A DNA stretch of 17,432 nucleotides, from NCBI GenBank assembly GCA_020634135.1, contig JACKCG010000034.1, positions 1-17,432 of the forward strand, read 5' to 3'. The stretch comes from Anaerolineaceae bacterium (GTDB lineage Bacteria; Chloroflexota; Anaerolineae; Aggregatilineales; Phototrophicaceae). This document shows, piece after piece, positions 10,971 to 17,432 of this stretch. The stretch's first letter is position 1. Each line of letters opens with the position of its first letter. A model generated the notes under the pieces. It was not told the DNA's origin, made no database searches, and saw nothing but the letters and a program-made list of their open reading frames with translations. The position numbers and the translations under genes are program-made.

Positions 10971-13900
10971 GACCTATCAGACGACGCTGTTGATTCGGGG
11001 CGACTCGAAGAACGCCGTTCGCTCTGTGCAGCTGACCCGGGATGAAATTGAAAAGCTGACCGGTGTGCAGAAGCGTAGCACGACGGCGACCCAGCAGTTT
11101 GCATCGGCATTCAGCACCGCGAACGGGGCGGTTGATAAAACATCACGTGCATTCCAGGGGCTCGGCGGCCTCATTGCAGGGCTCGGAATCGGCACGTTTT
11201 TCAAAACTGTTGTCGACAACACAATCCAGCAGGAAAAGGCTGTAAAGCAGCTAGAGACGGTTTTGATTTCAACCGGCGGCGCCGCTGGCCGGACTGCTGA
11301 GCAAATGCAGGCCTACGCCAGCTCTCTGCAGGCAACTACCACGTTCGGAGATGAGGCAATTCTGGGCGCTCAGGCGATGCTGGCGACCTTCACCGATATC
11401 AAGGGTGTCAACTTCGACAAAACGACAGAGATGATACTCGACCTGTCCACGGCGATGGACCAGGATCTTAAGACGTCGACCATTCAGCTAGGCAAGGCGC
11501 TGAATGATCCGATCGCAAACCTCGGCGCACTTTCTCGGACCGGCATCCAGTTCTCAGAAGCGCAGAAAGACCTCATAAAGTCACTTACAGAGACAGGCCA
11601 AAAGGCAGAGGCCCAGACGGTAATTCTTCAGGAGCTTGAGCGGCAGTTCGGCGGGAGTGCCGCGGCGGCAAAAGACACCCTCGGCGGCGCTTTAACTTCG
11701 CTCGGCAACACCTGGAATGACCTTCTTGAAGTGCAGGAGGGTGCTGTCGGGCCGATGAAGGACAGCATTCGGGAGCTGGAATCGCTGCTGTCAGACCCGC
11801 AATTCAAGCAGAGCATACAGGATCTCGCTTCCGGGATGATCAACCTCGGAACCCAGGCTGCCGCCGGCTTTGCTCAGGCGGTGGAGTCCGCCCGATTTTT
11901 CGGCGAAGAACTGGCCCGCATTCGTTTCGGGATCGCCGCCGATGACATTGCGGCGCTAGAGGGCGACATAGCGAAAATCGAGGAGATTCTTTCCGGCGGC
12001 TCTGTGTCAAGCTTTGGCGAGCGGTTCCGGTTTTTCGGCCCTGATGGCGTGTTTGAGTATCTCGACGATGACGAGTTGCGCGGCAAGCTGGATGAACTGA
12101 AGGCGGCACTCACAGAGGCCCGTAAAGCACAAGACGATTTCGCGGCGTCGTCTGTAAAATCGAAGGAGGCGGCTACTGATAATTCGAGTGCAGTCGCCAA
12201 AGAGGCGGAGAGTGTTACCAAATACACCAAGGCCGTCATCGATGCCGATAAGCACATCAAGGAGTTCAACAGCCGACACGAGAAAGCAAATAAGGAGTTC
12301 GAGCAGGGCCACAAAATCCTAGACGACATGGTGGAAAAGAGCGAGGACTACGTTCGCCAGCTGGAATTTGAGGTATCACTGATCGGCAAGACCGAGCGCG
12401 AGCAGGCCATCCTCACGGCTGAGCGAAAACTTGGAGCAGGCGCCACCCAAGAGCTGAAAGACAGGACGCGGGAATATACTGGCGAGCTGTTCGACAATAA
12501 AGAGGCCATGAAGGCGGCGGCAGCAGAGACAAAGCGGGTTGGTGAGGCCGCGAAGGAGATGGAGCAGGTATGGGCCGATAGCCGGTCAGTGCTTTCAGAT
12601 TTCTTCTTTGAATTCGCCGCCGACGGAAAGGACGCCTTCGACACCCTGGTTGAAGGCTTCAAGGCCATGATAGCGAAGATGATCGCAGAGGCCGCAGCCA
12701 ATCAGATCATTCTCGGCATCGGCGCTGTTGCTGGCGGCCTGGGATTTTCAGGCGCGGCCAATGCTGCAAGTCTTGCCGGCGGGGGTGGTGTTGGCGACCT
12801 CGGAAACCTGGCGTCATCTGCATATGGGATATTTTCACAGGGCAGCAGCCTATTTACCAATCAGGGCCTGCAGTTCGCATCGCCCGGTGATGGTGGGGCG
12901 GCGCTGGGCCCTAGCTTCAACTGGGCAAATGCCGGGCTCGGCCTGGCCGGCGGGCTTGCAGGTGGGTTCGCTGCCAACCAGGTGTTTGGCCGGACCAGCG
13001 GCATAGGATCAACTCTGGGCGGGTTGGCTGGTACGCTGATCCCTGGGGTTGGCCCGCTGCTGGGCGCTGGGATCGGCTCATTCCTCGGGGGTGGGCTTGA
13101 GTCCATCCTGGGCGGAAAGAATAACGGCGACAATAAGGGGCGGGCCGACATTGACCTGTCCACGGGTGCATTTAACACCTATGGGGTTGGCAAATCATTT
13201 AACCAGGCCAACGTGGATGAGGCTGGTCGGGTATCACAGCAGCTCAAGGCCCTGTCCGACGCGCTGGGTGGATCGGATGCCGCGCTGAAAATCGCCGTCG
13301 GCAACAAGTCCGGTTATAGCCTGAACGGGGAGAAGTTCGGCAAGGATGTCGATGCTTTCTTCTCCGCCGCCACAAAATCCATTATCGAGGGCGCCAAGCA
13401 GTTGGACCCGGTTATCAAGTCCCTCGCCCTCGCGTTTCAGGGGACGGCCGAAGAAACCGCTGTTTACGCGCAGTCTCTGGGATCGGTTTACGAGGCCATC
13501 AAGGTCAATGCGGTGGACAGGGCTGCCGCTGACATCGAGGCCGCCGCCAAGGCATCCAACAGCCTGTATGATGCCTATTTCGACCAGGCGGATATTATCA
13601 CCGACCTGGTGCGCACATTCGACGGATCGGCCACCGCGGCGGCAAACCTCAATGCCAGCTTGCTGGCCGGCAAAGAGGCGGCCTATGCCCTTGCGGCCGG
13701 GATCGCCTCCATCGGCGACCAGGTAAGCAAGACGCTGCTGGATTCCGCCGACCAAATCCGCAACTCGGTATTGACGCAGGAAGAGCGCGAGGCGGCATTG
13801 CGTTACAAGGGCAAATTCCTCGAAACCATCCTACCGGCTGTCACCAACCCGGACGATATCCTGACCATTGCGAATGAGCTTGAAAAGATCATCACCACGC

Positions 13901-14223
13901 TCTACAACGCCTATGAAAACCCCACCACGGCGGACGCTGAGCTGGCGGCAAGCGCGCTTGAGCGGATCGAGGCGACCACCCGCGTGCAGCTGGAAAAGTC
14001 GCTGGAGAATGTCCGGCAGGCCGAAGAGGCCACCAACCAGCGGACGGCGGCATTGTTTGATGAGGCGGCACGGCAGAACCAGGAGGCGGCACGGCAACAG
14101 CTGGAGTCGGCCAACATACAGCGGGAGAATATGGCGAATTTCGGCTATTACGTTGAGCGCCTGACCCGCAGCAATACCCAGGGTAATGCACGGCCGATAC
14201 TGGCCGGCGGCGAGGTGGCCTGA
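10960..14223 (+). CDS. Tape measure protein, gpH-like
   Basis: This 1087-residue protein sets tail length; at roughly 0.15 nm per residue, a lambda-derived ratio, the tail would be near 160 nm. Residues about 85-240 match the prophage tape measure pattern (QLETVLISTGGAAGRTAEQMQAYAS, DLSTAMDQDLKTSTIQLGKALNDP, GALTSLGNTWNDLLE). A charged coiled-coil region follows (about 325-530). A lambda C-terminal-type segment is near 528-590 (SVLSDFFFEFAADGKDAFDTLVEGFKAMIAKM). A long Gly/Ala/Leu-rich hydrophobic part spans about 575-725 and contains GLAGTLIPGVGPLLGAGIGSF, suited to insertion in the host membrane during ejection. The last 340 residues are helical and Ala-rich with higher third-position GC. 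Its ATG overlaps the end of the GT frame and has no clear ribosome binding site. Confidence 0.92.
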   Translation: MTNKTYQTTLLIRGDSKNAVRSVQLTRDEIEKLTGVQKRSTTATQQFASAFSTANGAVDKTSRAFQGLGGLIAGLGIGTFFKTVVDNTIQQEKAVKQLETVLISTGGAAGRTAEQMQAYASSLQATTTFGDEAILGAQAMLATFTDIKGVNFDKTTEMILDLSTAMDQDLKTSTIQLGKALNDPIANLGALSRTGIQFSEAQKDLIKSLTETGQKAEAQTVILQELERQFGGSAAAAKDTLGGALTSLGNTWNDLLEVQEGAVGPMKDSIRELESLLSDPQFKQSIQDLASGMINLGTQAAAGFAQAVESARFFGEELARIRFGIAADDIAALEGDIAKIEEILSGGSVSSFGERFRFFGPDGVFEYLDDDELRGKLDELKAALTEARKAQDDFAASSVKSKEAATDNSSAVAKEAESVTKYTKAVIDADKHIKEFNSRHEKANKEFEQGHKILDDMVEKSEDYVRQLEFEVSLIGKTEREQAILTAERKLGAGATQELKDRTREYTGELFDNKEAMKAAAAETKRVGEAAKEMEQVWADSRSVLSDFFFEFAADGKDAFDTLVEGFKAMIAKMIAEAAANQIILGIGAVAGGLGFSGAANAASLAGGGGVGDLGNLASSAYGIFSQGSSLFTNQGLQFASPGDGGAALGPSFNWANAGLGLAGGLAGGFAANQVFGRTSGIGSTLGGLAGTLIPGVGPLLGAGIGSFLGGGLESILGGKNNGDNKGRADIDLSTGAFNTYGVGKSFNQANVDEAGRVSQQLKALSDALGGSDAALKIAVGNKSGYSLNGEKFGKDVDAFFSAATKSIIEGAKQLDPVIKSLALAFQGTAEETAVYAQSLGSVYEAIKVNAVDRAAADIEAAAKASNSLYDAYFDQADIITDLVRTFDGSATAAANLNASLLAGKEAAYALAAGIASIGDQVSKTLLDSADQIRNSVLTQEEREAALRYKGKFLETILPAVTNPDDILTIANELEKIITTLYNAYENPTTADAELAASALERIEATTRVQLEKSLENVRQAEEATNQRTAALFDEAARQNQEAARQQLESANIQRENMANFGYYVERLTRSNTQGNARPILAGGEVA

Positions 14224-14558
14224 TGGCGGCGTTTCCCACATCCATCGGCGACCAGCTGGAGCGCAGTTCGACCCTCTCGCACAGCAACTATGTTGCGCTG
14301 GACATCATGGACGATGGCGAGGCGTCGACCCGTGTTCTGGGTGACGACGTGTGGGTGTCCATCCGTTGTTCGTTTGCCTACCTGACACAAGCTGACAGGG
14401 ACACGCTGCGGGCATTCCTCATCACCAACCGGGCTGGCGTGATTACCTGGACTATCGACGGGGTGGATTATTCCGGCTATTTCGACGGCGGCCATACTGA
14501 ATCCAAGGCGGGCAATCGCTACAACGTGTCGTTTGTTTACCGCGCCAAAGAGGTGTAA
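14223..14558 (+). CDS. Minor tail protein, gpM-like
   Basis: This 111-residue protein has the size and position of lambda gpM (109), directly after the tape measure and joined to it by TGATG. It is beta-rich: NYVALDIMDDGEA, VWVSIRCSFAYLTQADRDTLRAFLITNRAGVITWTIDGVDYSG, then GNRYNVSFVYRAKEV. The DxxTLRxFLxxN spacer followed by a xTWTIDGVDYSG strand is the pattern seen in such tail-tip assembly proteins. In lambda gpM helps form the distal tail tip on which the tube polymerises. Sequence identity to lambda is not obvious, so this is a call by pattern and synteny. Confidence 0.7.
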   Translation: MAAFPTSIGDQLERSSTLSHSNYVALDIMDDGEASTRVLGDDVWVSIRCSFAYLTQADRDTLRAFLITNRAGVITWTIDGVDYSGYFDGGHTESKAGNRYNVSFVYRAKEV

Positions 14559-14560
14559 CC

Positions 14561-15118
14561 GTGCCTCGGGATTTAACCGCCTGGCAGCTGGCCAACAGCG
14601 ATTCGGCAACTGCAAAACCCATATGCCTGATGCAGCTCAACCACTCGGGCGCGGTGGAGTATATTTCAGCCACTGGCGCCGTCACCTACGATGGCCAGCT
14701 GTACACGGCCGGCGGATTTAACATCTCGTCGATCATTGATTCCCGCTCTGCGACTTTTACCCTGATTGCCACCCCGGCCCGTGTCGCCGAAGTCACGCGC
14801 AGCGCCTATCGTCGTGGCCTTTGCATGATCTATTACATCCCCGGCGAGGCGGGCGATACCCCGACCTATACCGCCGATAAAGCTGTTTTGCTGCTGGACG
14901 GGCGCATTGATACATCCAGCGTGTCAGACGGGCTTGTAACCGTGGTGGCGATGAATAAGTACCTCACCGGCAGGATGGGGCCGGGGTACACGTTTAACCA
15001 GTTCTGCAATCACATGCCCGCACCGGGATCGTCCATTGTCTGGGAGGGCGAGACCGCGCCGTTTGAGGCAGTGGAAGAGACTCCCGCCCCGCCCCGTAAC
15101 CCGTTTTATCTCTGGTAA
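14561..15118 (+). CDS. Minor tail protein in the gpL position
   Basis: This 185-residue protein starts at GTG two bases after the previous stop. It is beta-rich throughout: ICLMQLNHSGAVEYISATGAVTYDGQLYTAGGFNISSI, SATFTLIATPARVAEVT, RGLCMIYYIPGEAG, KAVLLLDGRIDTSSVSDGLVTVVAMNKY. The alternation of short strands with VLLLDGRID resembles tail-tip hub-associated proteins near gpL. Lambda gpL is 232 residues and has four C-terminal cysteines binding an iron-sulfur cluster. Here there are only three scattered cysteines (22, 88 and 149), so that cluster is unlikely. The C-terminus (VEETPAPPRNPFYLW) is proline-rich. It ends four bases before the tail-tip gene. Precise family is uncertain. Confidence 0.65.
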   Translation: MPRDLTAWQLANSDSATAKPICLMQLNHSGAVEYISATGAVTYDGQLYTAGGFNISSIIDSRSATFTLIATPARVAEVTRSAYRRGLCMIYYIPGEAGDTPTYTADKAVLLLDGRIDTSSVSDGLVTVVAMNKYLTGRMGPGYTFNQFCNHMPAPGSSIVWEGETAPFEAVEETPAPPRNPFYLW

Positions 15119-15122
15119 TCCT

Positions 15123-17432
15123 ATGGCCGGCAGCGTATACGATCCCTTTCAGCAATCAGCCCTGACGCTGGGCCAGGAGGGGCGCACACTGGTTTCTGGA
15201 CAGCAGCCCACCCAATCCCCCCGACCCTCCGCGCAGGCGATTAACAGCGCCCCCAGGATCGTCAATAGCGGATCACTGCTGACGGGCGATAACGCCACTG
15301 TACCCCTGGCCTATGGCCGCGTCTCGATTGAAGGGCGGGTGATTGCGCAGGCCACTTACGGAGGGGCGCTGTATATCGCCGTCGGGTGGTGTCTCGGCGA
15401 GATTTACGCGTTTGAGTCGGTCTGGATCAACGACGAATTGCCCCCGGCGGGGGTGGAGGTAAGACACTACCGTGGGACCACCACCCAGGGGGTGGACCCG
15501 TGGCTGGCCGCGGCGATCCCCGGCTATGCCGATACCTGTGTTGTTACAGACAGGGGCGAGCTGATCGGGCTTGCGTACTCGGTTTTCAAAGTCACCACCT
15601 CTGCCATTTCTGGCGTACCCTATCTCAAGGCGATCATCCTTTCAAAGCTGATCACCGACCCCAACGCCGCCAGTAATTCAGACCCGTTTTTTGATTTAAA
15701 CGCGGTCGACGTTGATTTTCAGGCCGGAGGGACGGACCAGAGCGGAAACGCCCACACAATCACGTTGCAGGGCGGGGCGACGATTGACTCCGGCGGATTG
15801 CAGCTGTCCGGCGGGGGCGGGGATTATGCCACCATCGCAGACCACGCAAGTCTTGAGGTCGGATCAAGTCAATTTACCCTCGAAATCCCGGCCACCTCCG
15901 ATACTATCGCCGCCGGCACGGCGACCCTCATAGCCCATACCAACAGCGCGGCCACCCGATCACTCCAGGTTGACCGCGACACAGACGACCTGCTGCTATA
16001 CCTCAGCTCCGACGGCACCACCTGGGACATCGCCAACGGGGTCAATGTCGGCACGATTACTACCGCTAAATTCTGGCTTGATTTGGAGCGCGTGGGCAAC
16101 GAATTTGTTGCCTACCTCAACGGCGCCGAAACCGCCCGCATTGCCAGCAGCGCTGCTATTTTTGACTCCGGGTGCGCGTGGTATCTCGGCAGCTACAACG
16201 GGGGGGCATTGTGGGAGGGGGCTGTCCACGCTTTTCGGCTGCTCGTGGGCAATATCCGCTACGGTGCGGAGCATGAGGCCACCACCTCGCCATTCGCCGA
16301 CAGTGAGACCTACGGGGCGCAGACGGTGTACTCCACCAATCCGGCCCTGATGTGGGCAGACATGGCGTCAAGCAATCTCTATGGCCTGGGTGCGACGACG
16401 GACGGGGTAGCGTATGCCGCCGATTACTGTCTTGATATTCTCGACGCGTCCTGTGGTACGGATGTGCAGCGGTGCGAGACCGGGATTGTGCTGCCGGCAA
16501 ATCGCGAGGTGGAGTACTGGCTTGACCTGTTGTCCATGTACGCCAACTGCATCTGGTATCCGTGGGGGTCTGACTTACGCATTCAACCCGACGAGCGGGT
16601 GACAGCACTGGCGCCGTGCGGGCGCGATATTTTGTTACAGGGGGATTTTGACGCCTCCAGCGAGTGGACGCAGGGCACGGGCTGGGCTATCGGATCAGGT
16701 GTTGCGGCGGTCGATGGCACGCAGGCCGGTGACTCCCTGCTGTCACAAACACTCGTTACCGAGTCGCTGGTTGAATACGCCGTTAGCATCACCATCACGG
16801 CGATTTCCGCCGGCAGCATCCGTGTTGAATTTGACGGCGCCGAAGTGATCGCAGCCCAGACGGCAGCAGGCACTTATGCCGCACTTGTCTACCCGACGGG
16901 CACCAGTGCCGACCTGGATATTATTGCCGACCTGGACGCTGTGGCGACGATAAGCGTGGCGTCCGTCAAGCGATCCTATTACCTGGAGACAAAATGGCTG
17001 CCGGGCTCGCTGGCGCCCTCCGGCCCGAGCGAGAGGGGGACGCCCACCAGCGTAAAAGCCAATTACACCATCCCGGCCAGCGATACCCCCAACTGGGGCA
17101 CGGCCTCTACCGTCAAAACATCGCCATACGCCGAAGATGGCACGCTGCCGTTTATCCAGACCACCCTTGATCTGCCGGGTGTTTTTACTGCGGGCGAGGC
17201 CAATAACAAAACCGTACAGCGCGTGCAGCGGATGCACAACCGATTCAATGCGCCGTTTACCACCAAATACCACGGGCTGCGGTATCGCAAGGGCGATGCC
17301 ATTCAGCTTGTCAGCGGGTATCGCGGGATTGACGATCCCGTGTGGTGTGAGTCGGTTGAGATGATCGAGCCCGGCATTTTTCGTGTCTCCGGCTCCAAGT
17401 ATTCCAACCTCCACTTCCCCGACTACTGCGAT
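15123..17432 (+). CDS. Tail-tip/host-specificity protein, J-like, with carbohydrate-binding-like insertions (3' partial)
   Basis: This frame is open for 770 codons to the right edge. Residues 1-200 contain the J-type start (APRIVNSGSLLTGDNATVPLAYGRV, ALYIAVGWCLGEIYAFESVWIND). Residues about 200-385 form a concanavalin/LamG-like insertion (DQSGNAHTITLQGG, GGDYATIADHASLEVGSSQFTLE, WLDLERVGNEFVAYLNGAE, WYLGSYNGGALWEGAVHAFRLL). Residues about 386-500 return to the tail hub part (NPALMWADM, YCLDILDASCGTDVQRCETGIVL, EVEYWLDLLSMYANCIWY). Residues about 502-617 resemble a carbohydrate-binding module (GDFDASSEWTQGTGWAIGSG, GDSLLSQTLV, GTYAALVYPTG, TISVASVKRS). From 618 on it again reads as tail hub (RKGDAIQLVSGYRG, VESVE-like ending). 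It should sit at the tail tip and contact the cell surface. No strong ribosome binding site precedes ATG 15123, so coupling to the previous gene is likely. Confidence 0.85.
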   Translation, partial: MAGSVYDPFQQSALTLGQEGRTLVSGQQPTQSPRPSAQAINSAPRIVNSGSLLTGDNATVPLAYGRVSIEGRVIAQATYGGALYIAVGWCLGEIYAFESVWINDELPPAGVEVRHYRGTTTQGVDPWLAAAIPGYADTCVVTDRGELIGLAYSVFKVTTSAISGVPYLKAIILSKLITDPNAASNSDPFFDLNAVDVDFQAGGTDQSGNAHTITLQGGATIDSGGLQLSGGGGDYATIADHASLEVGSSQFTLEIPATSDTIAAGTATLIAHTNSAATRSLQVDRDTDDLLLYLSSDGTTWDIANGVNVGTITTAKFWLDLERVGNEFVAYLNGAETARIASSAAIFDSGCAWYLGSYNGGALWEGAVHAFRLLVGNIRYGAEHEATTSPFADSETYGAQTVYSTNPALMWADMASSNLYGLGATTDGVAYAADYCLDILDASCGTDVQRCETGIVLPANREVEYWLDLLSMYANCIWYPWGSDLRIQPDERVTALAPCGRDILLQGDFDASSEWTQGTGWAIGSGVAAVDGTQAGDSLLSQTLVTESLVEYAVSITITAISAGSIRVEFDGAEVIAAQTAAGTYAALVYPTGTSADLDIIADLDAVATISVASVKRSYYLETKWLPGSLAPSGPSERGTPTSVKANYTIPASDTPNWGTASTVKTSPYAEDGTLPFIQTTLDLPGVFTAGEANNKTVQRVQRMHNRFNAPFTTKYHGLRYRKGDAIQLVSGYRGIDDPVWCESVEMIEPGIFRVSGSKYSNLHFPDYCD

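Noticed and set aside
13234..13755. Minus-strand open frame of 173 codons within the tape measure gene
   Set aside because: It is a shadow of the GC-rich tape measure coding sequence with low-complexity translation and no start signal.
1..17432. CRISPR arrays, tRNA genes, insertion sequences, diversity-generating retroelement, toxin-antitoxin or defence genes
   Set aside because: No regularly spaced repeats, cloverleaf sequences, transposase, reverse transcriptase or defence motifs could be seen; nearly every base is occupied by structural genes.

Overview
This window is the late structural region of a lambda-type siphophage or prophage, running left to right on the + strand with no convincing gene on the minus strand. 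The host is probably a proteobacterium, most likely a gammaproteobacterium. That is inferred from lambda-like synteny, AGGAG-type ribosome binding sites and the moderately GC-rich codon use. No integrase, repressor, lysis gene, host gene or attachment site is visible, so prophage versus free phage cannot be decided here.

Layout. Positions 3-1061 hold the 3' end of one gene and three small genes with beta-rich products, probably tail-appendage or accessory genes. Positions 1062-1187 are non-coding and directly precede the terminase genes; a cos site could lie there. Then come the packaging and head genes: small terminase (1188-1763), large terminase (about 1708-3699), a gpW-like joining protein (3700-3900), a portal gene with several frameshifts (3900-5370), a prohead protease/major capsid fusion (5372-7330), a terminator-like hairpin, a DUF2190-type cement protein (7403-7768) and a gpFII-like joining protein (7771-8073). 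The tail genes follow: gpZ-like (8070-8693), gpU-like terminator (8690-9073), a 50-residue gene (9086-9238), tail tube (9225-10160), a non-coding stretch with two interleaved inverted repeats, tail chaperone G and its -1 frameshift product GT (10273-10970), tape measure (10960-14223), gpM-like (14223-14558) and gpL-position (14561-15118) proteins, and the tail-tip protein (15123 to the right edge, still open).

The order matches lambda Nu1-A-W-B-C/E-FII-Z-U-V-G/GT-H-M-L-J closely, except that nothing corresponds to K and I. Terminase packages DNA through the portal into a shell made from the protease/capsid fusion and stabilised by the cement protein. W, FII, Z and U join head to tail. G/GT chaperone tube subunits around the tape measure, and the tip protein carries receptor or carbohydrate contacts. 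Many junctions are ATGA or TGATG overlaps, implying translational coupling.

The most notable points are three changes of reading frame in the portal gene, a strong internal ribosome binding site that would give a protease-free capsid protein from the fusion gene, an A AAA AAC slip site at the G/GT junction, the pseudoknot-capable repeats before G, and two carbohydrate-binding-like insertions in the tail tip. I found no clearly new multi-gene system; this is mostly a recognisable morphogenesis cluster with unusual local features.
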